Origin: Oscillospiraceae bacterium
Lineage (GTDB): Bacteria; Bacillota; Clostridia; Oscillospirales; Ruminococcaceae
Length of the DNA stretch: 64,000 nucleotides
Assembly (NCBI GenBank): GCA_015067025.1
Contig: SVNC01000008.1
Location: 62,001 to 126,000, forward strand
Reading direction: 5' to 3'
The stretch's first letter is position 1, and each line of letters begins with the position of its first letter. Below the pieces are notes generated by a model, which did not search any database, was not told the DNA's origin, and saw only the letters and a program-made list of their open reading frames with translations. The translations under genes were made by a program, and so were the position numbers. Of the stretch, positions 50,934-61,954 are shown one piece after another.

Positions 50934-51003
50934 CAGGCGAGCCGCCTGTGGCAATTCCGCCGCACCAAACTGAGCAATATTCAGACCTTGATTTGTGCGG
51001 CGG
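50933..51003 (+). repeat. Structured intergenic repeat, copy B (phoU-phoB)
   Basis: ACAGGCG-AGC-CGCCTGT, then GGCAATTCC, then CCGCCGCAC (50957-50965) pairing with GTGCGGCGG (50995-51003), with an inner CTGA/TCAG helix. Spacing between the long-range arms differs from copy A by one base. The stem bases differ but remain complementary. Confidence 0.75.
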
Positions 51004-51043
51004 TACAAAACTCTTACAGATTTTCTCAAAGGGGTTGATTTAT

Positions 51044-51724
51044 ATGATATGGTGCGTTGAAGACGATGCAAGTATCCGTGATATAGAGGTTTATGCCCTG
51101 CAGTCAACGGGGTTTGAAGCGAAAGGCTTTGAGGACGGGGACAGCTTTTTGTCTGCACTGAAAAATGAGCTCCCCAACCTTGTAATTCTTGATGTAATGC
51201 TCCCCGGTACAGATGGTATCGAGGTGCTTAAAATTCTCAAAAGCACGGCAGAATATGTGGATATTCCCGTTATTATGGCAACTGCAAAGGGTGCGGAATT
51301 TGATAAGGTGCAGGGACTTGATCTGGGTGCCGACGATTATCTTGTAAAGCCTTTCGGAATGATGGAAATGATTTCAAGAGTAAAGGCGGTAATGCGCCGA
51401 TGCACACCTAAAACGGTAAACCGCATTTTACAATCAGGCGGACTTTCCGTTAATCTTGATGAACGTACCGTGACGATAAATGGCGAGAAGATTTCTCTTA
51501 CATACAAGGAATTTGAACTACTCTCGCTTTTTATGAAAAACGTGGGGCGTGTCTTTTCAAGGGATACTCTCTATAACGAGATATGGGGAGAGGACTATAT
51601 CGGCGAAACAAGAACAGTTGATATGCACATAAGAACGCTTCGTCAGAAGCTTCTTCAGTACGGCGAAATGATTGAAACTGTACGCCACGTGGGTTACAAG
51701 TTCGGAGGCACCTATGACAAGTAA
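51044..51724 (+). CDS. phoB: Response regulator PhoB/PhoP (OmpR family)
   Basis: A 226-residue regulator with a receiver domain (acidic EDD near the start, phosphoacceptor Asp in NLVILDVMLPG, Lys in VKPFG) and an OmpR-type winged-helix DNA-binding domain (LTYKEFELLSLFMKNVGRVFSRDTLYNEIWG...RTVDMHIRTLR). MIWCVEDD at 51044 is the start, with CAAAGGGGTTG upstream; the longer open frame passes through repeat B. It probably binds the Pho boxes before pstS. Its end overlaps phoR by 11 bp. Confidence 0.93.
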   Translation: MIWCVEDDASIRDIEVYALQSTGFEAKGFEDGDSFLSALKNELPNLVILDVMLPGTDGIEVLKILKSTAEYVDIPVIMATAKGAEFDKVQGLDLGADDYLVKPFGMMEMISRVKAVMRRCTPKTVNRILQSGGLSVNLDERTVTINGEKISLTYKEFELLSLFMKNVGRVFSRDTLYNEIWGEDYIGETRTVDMHIRTLRQKLLQYGEMIETVRHVGYKFGGTYDK

Positions 51725-53438
51725 GATATTTCGTTCTATTTTCGCCACCTCTCTTATTGTGCTTCTGGCAACTCTTGCGATAATAACAACGTTTCTGTAC
51801 AGTTACTTCACAAATATTCAGATAGATCAGCTTAAAGACGAGCTTTCCATTGCTTCTGTGGGTACGGAAAAATCGGGTAAGGAATATCTTGAAGGACTGA
51901 GATCCGATAACTTCCGACTCACCTGGGTAGCAAATGACGGAACGGTGCTTTTCGATTCGCAGGCTGACAAAGCGACAATGGACAATCACCTTGACCGTGA
52001 GGAAATAAAAGAAGCCTTTGAAACAGGAAAAGGCAGTAGCTCACGCCGTTCCGCAACGCTTACAGAAAAAACGCTTTATGAAGCGGTGCTTCTTTCTGAT
52101 GGAACGGTGCTTCGTATTTCGGTAAACCGTGCAAGCGGATTTGTACTGCTTTTGGGAATGGCGTATCCCGTCGTTATCGTGATCATAATCGCAGTTGTTG
52201 TTTCGGCTGTGCTTGCACATAAGATGTCAAAAAGGATAATCGAACCGCTGAATAAGCTTGACCTTGATAATCCTACCGAGAATGACGCTTATGAGGAGAT
52301 CGCTCCGTTACTTAGCCGTATTCATAAGCAGAATATGAAGATCGAGCGTAAGGCGGCAGAGCTTAACCGCAGAAAAGAGGAGTTTGAGCTTATTACAAAG
52401 AATATGCGTGAGGGACTTATTCTGCTTGACAAAAACAGAAGCATTCTCACCATAAATTCGGCGGCAATGACAATTTTCGGTACAGATGAAAATTGTGTTG
52501 GCAATGAATTTCTGACGATAAACCGCAGACACGAAATAACCTCTGCAATCGAAAAGGCTCTTACAGACGGACACGCTGAAATCCGTGCAAGTCTTAACGA
52601 AAAGGAATATCAGTTTGACATAAGCCGTATTGAAACTAACGGAGAAACAGTCGGTGCGGTAATCCTTGCATTTGATATAACAGAGCAGGCTGACGCTGAA
52701 AGACTGCGCAGAGAGTTCACGGCGAACGTTTCTCACGAGCTTAAAACTCCGCTTCAGACTATTACAGGCAGTGCGGAGCTTATAGAAAACGGCCTTGTAA
52801 AGCAAGAGGATATGCCACGCTTTGTAGGTCATATCAGAGAGGAAGCAACACGCCTTGTAATGCTTGTTGAAGATATTATCAGACTCTCACAGCTTGATGA
52901 ACAGACGGAGCTTCCGAAAGAAACTGTTTCACTTTACGACATTGCAAACGAAGCCTGCAAAGTTCTTTCTGACAGCGCAGATAAAAAGGGTATTACGCTT
53001 TCAGTATCAGGCGACGGCGGAAGTGTCTGCGGCGTAAAGCATCTGCTTTTCGAGGTCATCTACAATCTTTGCGATAATAGTATCAAATATACTCCCGACG
53101 GCGGCAAGGTCAAGGTCGATATTTCAGAAACGGGAAAAGAGGTAACACTCACAGTTTCCGATAACGGAATAGGCATCGCTCCCGAACACCTGCCGAGAAT
53201 TTTTGAACGCTTTTACCGTGTGGATAAGAGCCATTCAAAGAAGTCAGGTGCAGACACGACGTCTGCTCGGTTGCACCAAAAGGGCGGCACGGACGCCGTC
53301 CGACACAGCGCAACCGGTGGAACAGGTCTCGGGCTTTCTATCGTTAAACACTCTGTTCAGTACCACGGCGGAAAGATTTCAATTCAGAGCGAGGAGAATA
53401 AGGGGACTGTCATTACGGTGGTATTGCCGAAAAAATGA
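51714..53438 (+). CDS. phoR: Sensor histidine kinase PhoR with an in-frame insertion
   Basis: A 574-residue membrane kinase: two transmembrane helices (about 9-31 and 146-170) flanking an extracytoplasmic sensor loop, a PAS-like domain (about 222-325), HisKA with phosphoacceptor His341 in VSHELKTP, and HATPase_c with N box (NLCDNSIKYTPDGG), G1 (DNGIGI), F box (FERFYRVDKSHSKK) and G2 (TGGTGLGLSIVKH). Between the F and G2 boxes, residues 511-533 are an extra 23-residue segment coded by a 69-bp GC-rich palindromic insert (53244-53312). The start at 51714 follows TCGGAGGC within phoB. The kinase should phosphorylate PhoB when phosphate is scarce, if the insert is tolerated. Confidence 0.92.
   Translation: MTSKIFRSIFATSLIVLLATLAIITTFLYSYFTNIQIDQLKDELSIASVGTEKSGKEYLEGLRSDNFRLTWVANDGTVLFDSQADKATMDNHLDREEIKEAFETGKGSSSRRSATLTEKTLYEAVLLSDGTVLRISVNRASGFVLLLGMAYPVVIVIIIAVVVSAVLAHKMSKRIIEPLNKLDLDNPTENDAYEEIAPLLSRIHKQNMKIERKAAELNRRKEEFELITKNMREGLILLDKNRSILTINSAAMTIFGTDENCVGNEFLTINRRHEITSAIEKALTDGHAEIRASLNEKEYQFDISRIETNGETVGAVILAFDITEQADAERLRREFTANVSHELKTPLQTITGSAELIENGLVKQEDMPRFVGHIREEATRLVMLVEDIIRLSQLDEQTELPKETVSLYDIANEACKVLSDSADKKGITLSVSGDGGSVCGVKHLLFEVIYNLCDNSIKYTPDGGKVKVDISETGKEVTLTVSDNGIGIAPEHLPRIFERFYRVDKSHSKKSGADTTSARLHQKGGTDAVRHSATGGTGLGLSIVKHSVQYHGGKISIQSEENKGTVITVVLPKK
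53244..53312 (+). repeat. Palindromic in-frame insertion in phoR
   Basis: 69 bp with 45 G/C (65 %), well above its surroundings. It can form GCAGAC-ACGAC-GTCTGC (53250-53266), CGGAC-GCC-GTCCG (53290-53302) and a long-range CGGTTGC (53268-53274) / GCAACCG (53310-53316). Removing it leaves ...SHSKK-TGGTGLGLS..., the normal kinase sequence. Confidence 0.75.
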
Positions 53439-53492
53439 ATAACAAAAGCAGCAAGGGATTTTGATATGTACCCCAAAGTTTAGACAGAATTA

Positions 53493-53567
53493 TTAAATAA
53501 TATGAAAATGAGTTCGGTATTGCACCGGGCTCATTTTTAGTCTAGAAGAAATTCTTTCGTTATCAGT
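53493..53567 (-). pseudogene. IS3-type transposase OrfB C-terminal remnant
   Basis: In another minus-strand frame: TDNERISSRLKMSPVQYRTH followed by FHII and a stop. NERxxxxLKxMSPVQYRxH is the invariant C-terminal end of IS3-family OrfB. The DDE catalytic core is absent. Confidence 0.85.
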
Positions 53568-53689
53568 CAATCATCCCAATATTTGCGGATTGTTTCATTG
53601 TATCCTAATTTGTGTTCTCGCATATCCATTATAACAGATATTTTAAATTCTAGCGAGTAGCTTTTGTTTTTTCTTCCTGTTTTGCCCAT
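53567..53689 (-). pseudogene. IS3-type transposase OrfA remnant
   Basis: From the ATG at 53689: MGKTGRKNKSYSLEFKISVI, then MDMREHKLGYNETIRKYWDD and a stop. SLEFKxxVIxDM...GYxExxRKYW is the beginning of the OrfA helix-turn-helix. The rest of OrfA is deleted. Confidence 0.8.
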
Positions 53690-53822
53690 AAAAATATGCG
53701 CCTCCAAAAGTGTCTAACTTTTGGGGTGCATATCATTTTCCTTGCTGATTTTTCTCTTCTGTAAATGACGTTTCTTCGTGAAATACAGTAACTTTGTAAT
53801 GGTAGGTTTGCGTAACTGTATG

Positions 53823-53984
53823 CTATTTGTAGACCTTCTTGTTATTATCAACTCTTCTTAATCCGTCTGTACTCCAGTATGTTTCATATCCTCTACGTCT
53901 GCACTCTTCACGATGTGCCTGGTTTTCAATTTCTTCTTTGATTAAGGGTATTCCGATAAATAAAATGAATAAAATGATAAACAT
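53823..53984 (-). CDS. 53-residue small membrane-associated protein
   Basis: On the minus strand, MFIILFILFIGIPLIKEEIE begins a 53-residue protein: one N-terminal transmembrane helix and a basic, Arg-rich tail (HREECRRRGYETYWSTDG, then LRRVDNNKKVYK). GAAAGGAAAGGAAG lies at a suitable distance before the ATG at 53984, and TATAAT is at 54021-54016 on the same strand. The regular amino acid mix and good initiation signals argue for a real gene. Function unknown. Confidence 0.6.
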   Translation of the reverse strand: MFIILFILFIGIPLIKEEIENQAHREECRRRGYETYWSTDGLRRVDNNKKVYK

Positions 53985-54351
53985 AATTTTTAACTTCCTT
54001 TCCTTTCGTTTGATTTAATTATACTACGGTATGTGTCCAATAAAAAGGACTGAGCGATTTTTGTAACACTCTGCCTTTGAAAAGGTAATGTAAACTTAAA
54101 ATAGCAACCTCTTTTTGTTTGAATTAAATAAAAGTGTAGATTTGTTAAAATCCTGATGAGATCAATAAAAGCATTATCAGGCACAACAACGCTTTAATTT
54201 TGTGTTGCATAATCAACAAAAACTGATTGCGAAATTTGTCGAAAAGAGAGAATTTTCGGAAATTAACAAATTTCGGCTAACAAAAGTGGTCGTTTTTGTA
54301 ATGTATTTATAGCATACTATACTGAACAAACAACAATAAATAAACTGCTCT
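53985..54351. other. 367-bp AT-rich region without a supported gene
   Basis: It holds the promoter region of the 53-residue protein at its left end. The 64-codon minus-strand frame at 53990-54184 has no ribosome binding site. GCATTATCAGG/CCTGATGAG-like short repeats (54152-54182) give a weak hairpin. Nothing else stands out. Confidence 0.4.
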
Positions 54352-54693
54352 TTATTCCTCTTTGCTTATTATAACCACCCTCACCTCAACTCCCATCTTC
54401 CTGCAATTATCAATCACAAACTTTGTTCCTCTGGATTTTCCGTCCCAGAATGCAAGCACAAGATCGGCGTTTTCGATGATGGTTATGTTTCTCTTTAACG
54501 GAGCTCCTCTACCGTATTTTTCGTACTCGGGCAGGAACTCCGTTAATTCTATTCCGTGTGCTATCGCATACTCTCTTGCACAGGTGTCAACGCCTTTTGC
54601 TCCTCCGGAAATAATTACGGTAGTGTTTTCAGGGAGATGATCTCCGATATTGGATATGCTGATACCTCGTGAACCTATTACTGCAACTTTCAT
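54352..54693 (-). CDS. SLOG/DUF2493-like nucleotide-binding protein
   Basis: A 113-residue Rossmann-like protein: MKVAVIGSRGIS at the N-terminus, TVIISGGAKGVDTCAREYAIAHGI (the SGGAxGxD motif of the SLOG superfamily, related to DprA and LOG) and a C-terminal NADLVLAFWDGKSRGTKFVIDN. Such proteins bind nucleotides or nucleotide-derived signals; a precise role is unknown. AGGTTAAAA precedes the ATG at 54693; seven upstream in-frame codons are ignored. Confidence 0.8.
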   Translation of the reverse strand: MKVAVIGSRGISISNIGDHLPENTTVIISGGAKGVDTCAREYAIAHGIELTEFLPEYEKYGRGAPLKRNITIIENADLVLAFWDGKSRGTKFVIDNCRKMGVEVRVVIISKEE

Positions 54694-54803
54694 TTTTAAC
54701 CTCACTATAAACATAATTTAAACACAAAATGCGTTTATATTGCAATTATAACATAAAATGATGCTAAAATAAAGCCATAATAGACGTACAAAGGAGCGTT
54801 TTT

Positions 54804-54986
54804 ATGGCTATAAAAAGTTTATCTATAAGAATTGATGAAGAAATGCTGGATAAACTGCATTATGTTGCAGATTACGAAGCCCGTTCAGCAAACGGTCAGA
54901 TACTTGTGCTTATCCGTGAGTGCATAGAGCAGTTCGAAGAAAAGCACGGCAAGATAGAACTTGGTGGTTCTTCTGATAAAAAGTAA
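54804..54986 (+). CDS. Ribbon-helix-helix (Arc/MetJ-type) DNA-binding protein
   Basis: A 60-residue protein with an RHH fold: the strand KSLSIRID, helix 1 EEMLDKLHYVADYEAR and helix 2 SANGQILVLIRECIEQFEEKHG. CAAAGGAGCG precedes the ATG. It may be a small repressor, for example an antitoxin or plasmid-type regulator, but no toxin-like partner lies beside it. It is divergent from the SLOG gene (110 bp between starts). Confidence 0.8.
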   Translation: MAIKSLSIRIDEEMLDKLHYVADYEARSANGQILVLIRECIEQFEEKHGKIELGGSSDKK

Positions 54987-55010
54987 TGAAAAAATTAACA
55001 TATTCCTATG

Positions 55011-55046
55011 CAAATCACCCCATTCCGAAAGGAGTGGGGTGATTTG
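55011..55046 (+). terminator. Terminator after the RHH gene
   Basis: CAAATCACCCCATTCC pairs with GGAGTGGGGTGATTTG across a GAAA loop. The T run is short (TTGTTG). Confidence 0.6.
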
Positions 55047-55115
55047 TTGCACTATATAGAAATATGAATTCTAAGATTATGAAAATAGAAATTAACAATT
55101 TACCAGAACTTAAAT

Positions 55116-55970
55116 CTACTTGCTTGTTCTCTTTTTTCGATACTCCGATGGCGAAACACCTATATGTTTGTGAAATAGCCTGCTGAAATAAAGGGCGTTG
55201 TCGTATCCTACCGCTTCGGCTATTTCGGAAATGTTATATTCGGTTGTTTCAAGCAGGCTTTGTGCATTGGCCATTCGCAGTGAAAGAATATATTGCATAG
55301 GTGTAACTTTCAGGATTTGTTTAAAACTTCGTATAAACCAACAGGTGCTCATGTGTCGTGATTCTGCATATTCGTCAATGTTAAGAGGTTTGTTGTAATT
55401 TTCGTTAAAATAGTGAGTAGCGCGTTCGATTTCATTTTGGATATCGCTTCCGGCTCTCCGACCTTCCTTAATATGTCGATTTATCATAATAAAAATATGA
55501 CGAAGCATAATGGAGATCAGTTCTTCATAGTTTGGTCTGCATAGTTGCAGTTCTTGGATTATTTGTCTGTATAGCCATGCATAATCAGGTGAATTGCCTG
55601 TATAGAATACGTTTTCGTTATTTGGCATCTCGTAGTTGTCAAGAATTCCTTCTACCATTCTACCGGTGAAATGAACCCAGTAAACTTCTGTTTTATCAGG
55701 CGCATAGTAATAATACATTTGGACTTCATCGGGACGGTATAAAATCATATTGCCTTCTGTTATGATTCGTTCTTTTCCGTCAAATAAAAAATGTCCTTTA
55801 CCTTTGGCTATATATAAAAGTTGATAGTCCTTTCTCCCTTTTGGTCGTTCCGTAGTAACGACCGGTCTGCTGTGAACTCGATAGTACCCGCAGCTTGTAA
55901 CAACAAGTGATTTTGTATTATCTACCATGTCTGACAGTGAATTGTGTAAATATGCAACATTTGTAAACAT
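55116..55970 (-). CDS. AraC-family regulator of the lac-gal operon
   Basis: A 284-residue regulator. The N-terminal half (about 20-150) is a cupin-like sugar-binding domain (KGKGHFLFDGKERIITEGNMILYRPDE), the C-terminal ~100 residues the double helix-turn-helix (LNIDEYAESRHMSTCWFIRSFKQILKVTPMQYI and NISEIAEAVGYDNALYFSRLFHKHIGVSPSEYRKK). AAAGGAGATA precedes the ATG. It is divergent from the lactose permease, so activation of the operon by a galactoside is the natural inference. Confidence 0.92.
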   Translation of the reverse strand: MFTNVAYLHNSLSDMVDNTKSLVVTSCGYYRVHSRPVVTTERPKGRKDYQLLYIAKGKGHFLFDGKERIITEGNMILYRPDEVQMYYYYAPDKTEVYWVHFTGRMVEGILDNYEMPNNENVFYTGNSPDYAWLYRQIIQELQLCRPNYEELISIMLRHIFIMINRHIKEGRRAGSDIQNEIERATHYFNENYNKPLNIDEYAESRHMSTCWFIRSFKQILKVTPMQYILSLRMANAQSLLETTEYNISEIAEAVGYDNALYFSRLFHKHIGVSPSEYRKKRTSK

Positions 55971-56005
55971 GTGAATATCTCCTTTGATAAGTTGTCTTTA
56001 TTTTA

Positions 56006-56034
56006 ATTATAGCCTATCTTACATCGGAAATCAA
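56006..56034 (-). promoter_or_regulatory. Promoter of the lac regulator
   Basis: On the minus strand TTGATT (56034-56029), a 17-bp spacer and TATAAT (56011-56006), 36 bp before the start. Confidence 0.7.
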
Positions 56035-56046
56035 GTAAATTGTATC

Positions 56047-56106
56047 ATTTTGTGCATATTTTGTACTATTGTGTTTATAGTTTGATGACAAATGGTGTGT
56101 TACAAT
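56047..56106 (+). promoter_or_regulatory. Activator sites and promoter of the lac-gal operon
   Basis: Two direct repeats, ATTTTGTGCAT (56047) and ATTTTGTACTA (56058), have an 11-bp period, in phase with one helical turn as expected for the two halves of an AraC-type protein's site. TACAAT at 56101-56106 is the probable -10, with only a poor -35 (TAGTTT, 56078). The transcript would start near 56113. Confidence 0.5.
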
Positions 56107-56141
56107 TTAATCAAGAAATAAAGGTACCTTTAATTGAAATC

Positions 56142-56201
56142 GGCATTTGCCCGTTTTGCAGATGCTATTTTGACGCAAAACTCGAGACTTGTGTCAATGC
56201 C
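56142..56201 (+). promoter_or_regulatory. Hairpin in the lac-gal leader
   Basis: TTGACGCAA (56170-56178) and TTGTGTCAA (56189-56197) are complementary with one G-U pair, enclosed by GGCATT (56142-56147) and AATGCC (56196-56201), which overlaps by two bases and is an alternative pairing. It could be a leader structure or a palindromic operator; no T run follows. Confidence 0.4.
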
Positions 56202-56239
56202 CATAAACAATAAGTTATTTCATTTAAAGGAGAATTACA

Positions 56240-57676
56240 ATGACTGAAAGAAAATATCTTAAATGGTATAACAAGGTCGGATACGGATCGGGCGATGTAG
56301 CCGGAAATGTGGTTTACGCCTTCCTCTCAACCTTCGTAATGATCTATCTTACCGATACGGCAGGACTGAATGCAGGAATAGTCGGAACACTTATGATGGT
56401 ATCAAAGATTTTTGACGGATTTACAGATATCATATTCGGCTCCCTTATTGATAAGACAAAATCAAAACTCGGTAAAGCTCGACCCTGGATGCTTTATCCT
56501 TACATAGGTTGCAGTCTTATGTTGATTGCAATATTTGCCGTTCCGTTAGAATGGGGAGATGTAGCAAAATATGCATATTTCTTTATTGCATACACTTTAC
56601 TTAACGGTGTATTTTTTACAGCAAACAATATTGCGTATTCCGCTCTTACAGCACTCATTACCAGAAATGGTAATGAAAGAGTGCAGATGGGTTCAATTCG
56701 ATTTATCTTCGCTTTTGGAACAAGTTTACTTATCCAGTCGATAACAGTGAAGGCTGTTGAGTGGTGCGGCGGCGGAGCTGAAGGCTGGAAAGCTGTTGCA
56801 ATAATCTACGCTATTATAGGTCTCATCGTAAATACAATCTCTGTATTCTCTGTAAAGGAACTGCCTGAAAAAGAACTTAAAAAAGAAAATCCCGCAGATG
56901 AAGAAGCGGCAAAGTTTTCAAGTGATGCTTATCCCGATTTTGAGCTTGCAGACAAGGAAAACCGCGTTAAAGACGAAAGTAAGAAATATTCGCTTATTGA
57001 TTCTGCAAAAATTCTTGTTTCCAATAAATACTACATTCTGATATGCGGTATCTACATTCTTACCCAGCTTTTCTCTTCAACACTCAGTATGGGAATCTAC
57101 TATATGACCTACATCCTCGGTGATGCGGATTTGCTTGGTACGTTCTCTCTTGCAATCAACATACCGATGATCTGTGGTCTGCTGATAACTCCCTTCCTCG
57201 TAAAGAAATGCAAGGGAATGTACAAACTGAATCTGTCAGGCTATCTCATCTCCACTATTGCGAGAACATTGGTAATGGTGGGAGGATATATTCAGAATGT
57301 ACCGATGATGCTGATATTCACAGGCGTTGCGGCAATAGCAATGAGTCCTATGCAGGGTGATCTTAACGCACTTATCGCCGCTTGCTCCGATTACACCTAC
57401 CGTACTACAGGCAAGCGAATTGACGGAACGATGTATTCCTGCTCTTCACTTGGTGTAAAAATCGGCGGCGGCATCGGAACAGCACTGACAGGATGGCTCC
57501 TTGCGGCAGGTGGATATGTGGCAAATGCCGCAGTTCAGCCTGAATCCTGCATTAATATGTTACACTTTATGTATCTTTGGTTACCAATGATATTAAATCT
57601 CCTAATCACGATTCTGCTTTCACGCCTTACAGTTGAAAAGGCAAACGAAGATTGGGATAAAACTCACAGCAATTAA
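56240..57676 (+). CDS. GPH-family sugar:cation symporter (lactose/galactoside permease)
   Basis: A 478-residue, twelve-helix transporter of the glycoside-pentoside-hexuronide family (MFS superfamily). KVGYGSGDVAGNVVYAFLSTFVMIYLTDTAG at the N-terminus and FDGFTDIIFGSLIDKTKSKLGKARPW after helix 2 are family signatures. A charged cytoplasmic loop (about 210-250) separates the halves. There is no C-terminal EIIA domain as in LacS of streptococci. AAAGGAGAA precedes the ATG, and lacZ follows 12 bp later, so a beta-galactoside is the probable cargo. Confidence 0.9.
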   Translation: MTERKYLKWYNKVGYGSGDVAGNVVYAFLSTFVMIYLTDTAGLNAGIVGTLMMVSKIFDGFTDIIFGSLIDKTKSKLGKARPWMLYPYIGCSLMLIAIFAVPLEWGDVAKYAYFFIAYTLLNGVFFTANNIAYSALTALITRNGNERVQMGSIRFIFAFGTSLLIQSITVKAVEWCGGGAEGWKAVAIIYAIIGLIVNTISVFSVKELPEKELKKENPADEEAAKFSSDAYPDFELADKENRVKDESKKYSLIDSAKILVSNKYYILICGIYILTQLFSSTLSMGIYYMTYILGDADLLGTFSLAINIPMICGLLITPFLVKKCKGMYKLNLSGYLISTIARTLVMVGGYIQNVPMMLIFTGVAAIAMSPMQGDLNALIAACSDYTYRTTGKRIDGTMYSCSSLGVKIGGGIGTALTGWLLAAGGYVANAAVQPESCINMLHFMYLWLPMILNLLITILLSRLTVEKANEDWDKTHSN

Positions 57677-60643
<2,967 letters not shown>

Positions 60644-60663
60644 TTCTGAAAGGAGCAAATATT

Positions 60664-61950
60664 ATGAACATTCGTGAAGCATTACAGGGTATCGAAAACA
60701 ATGAATTTTTAACTGCATTCCAAAAAATATACGGCACAGACGAAACCGAATTAAACCGTCAGAAGCAGCGTTATACTGATGCGGTAAACAACTTTGCAGA
60801 GCAGTATCCCGACAGAGAAGAAATCCGTTTCTTCTCTGCTCCCGGAAGAACGGAAATAGGTGGTAACCACACAGACCATCAGAATGGCTGTGTAATTGCG
60901 GCGGCAGTAAACCTTGATATTATCGCTGTTGCTTCTTTCCATCAGGATGGTATAATTCGTATCAAATCGGAGGGTTACGAATCTTTTGAGGTTGAACTCA
61001 GCAATGTATCAGCACAATCGGGTGAATCAGGAACGGCAGCTATCGTTTGTGGAATCGCCGCAAAATTTATGGATATGGGTACTAAAATCGGAGGATTTGA
61101 TCTTTATTGTACATCGGATGTACTCAGCGGAAGCGGAATTTCTTCCTCTGCTGCTTTTGAAACGCTCATAGGAACGATTATTGACTCTTACTATAATGAT
61201 AACAAGGTTGGTGCGGTTGAAATTGCAAAAATCGGACAGTATGCCGAGAATGTATATTTCGGCAAGAACAGCGGTCTTATGGATCAGATGGTGTCCTCTG
61301 TGGGTGGTCTGGTGTTCATTGACTTCTATGACACCGAAAAGCCCGAAATTGATAGCTTTAGTTTTGATTTTGAGAAATACGGTTACTGCTTATGTATAAC
61401 AGATACAAAGAGCAGTCACGCAGACCTTACCGATGACTATGTCGCCATCAGAAGTGAAATGGAAAAGGTGGCAGCACATTTTGGTAAGCCACACCTGAGA
61501 TTTGTAAGCGAAGTTGCATTTTATGACGCTATTCCGAAGCTTCGTGAAACATGTTCAGACAGAGCGATAATACGTGCGGCACATTTCTTTGAGGAAAATA
61601 CCCGTGCAAAATCTGAAGCACAGGCTCTTAAAGAAGGCAATGTAGAACGTTTCCTCGAGCTTGTGAGAAAATCAGGTCATTCTTCAGCAACACTTCTTCA
61701 GAATCAGTTTTCGTGTTCTGACCCCGAAAATCAGGCAATCACCCTTGCAATTATGATAAGTAGAAAGTTCCTCGGCGACAGAGGTGCGGTAAGAGTACAT
61801 GGCGGCGGTTTTGCAGGCACTATTCAGGCTTTTGTACCTGTTAATCTTGCAGATGAGTACATAGCTGAAATGAATAAATTGTTTGGTGAAAATTCCTGTA
61901 AGAAGCTTCGTATCCGTTCTGTAGGCGGTATTGAAATTACAAAGGAGTGA
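60664..61950 (+). CDS. galK: Galactokinase
   Basis: A 428-residue GHMP kinase. APGRTEIGGNHTDHQNG is the galactokinase signature (the usual APGRVNLIGEHTDYN is varied), LSGSGISSSAAFE is the ATP-binding GHMP loop and VHGGGFAGTIQAF the third motif. It converts galactose and ATP to galactose-1-phosphate, the first Leloir step after LacZ. GAAAGGAGC precedes the ATG. It is slightly longer than the common ~390 residues because of an N-terminal extension, as in other Clostridial forms with the TEIGGNHTDH motif. Confidence 0.93.
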   Translation: MNIREALQGIENNEFLTAFQKIYGTDETELNRQKQRYTDAVNNFAEQYPDREEIRFFSAPGRTEIGGNHTDHQNGCVIAAAVNLDIIAVASFHQDGIIRIKSEGYESFEVELSNVSAQSGESGTAAIVCGIAAKFMDMGTKIGGFDLYCTSDVLSGSGISSSAAFETLIGTIIDSYYNDNKVGAVEIAKIGQYAENVYFGKNSGLMDQMVSSVGGLVFIDFYDTEKPEIDSFSFDFEKYGYCLCITDTKSSHADLTDDYVAIRSEMEKVAAHFGKPHLRFVSEVAFYDAIPKLRETCSDRAIIRAAHFFEENTRAKSEAQALKEGNVERFLELVRKSGHSSATLLQNQFSCSDPENQAITLAIMISRKFLGDRGAVRVHGGGFAGTIQAFVPVNLADEYIAEMNKLFGENSCKKLRIRSVGGIEITKE

Positions 61951-61954
61951 TTTT

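Larger units (their letters stand above)
53467..53730 (-). mobile_element. Internally deleted IS3-family insertion sequence
   Basis: The ends TGTACCCCAAAGTTTAGACA and (reverse complement of the right end) TGCACCCCAAAAGTTAGACA are imperfect terminal inverted repeats of IS3/IS150 type. Between them, on the minus strand, are the first 40 codons of OrfA and the last 24 of OrfB. At 264 bp it is a non-autonomous, MITE-like derivative. It sits 28 bp after phoR, where an operon terminator might have been expected. A target duplication could not be settled by eye. Confidence 0.85.

Noticed and set aside
50891-51043. N-terminal extension of PhoB through repeat B
   Set aside because: The extra codons translate the structured repeat; the ATG at 51044 has a good ribosome binding site and begins the normal receiver domain.
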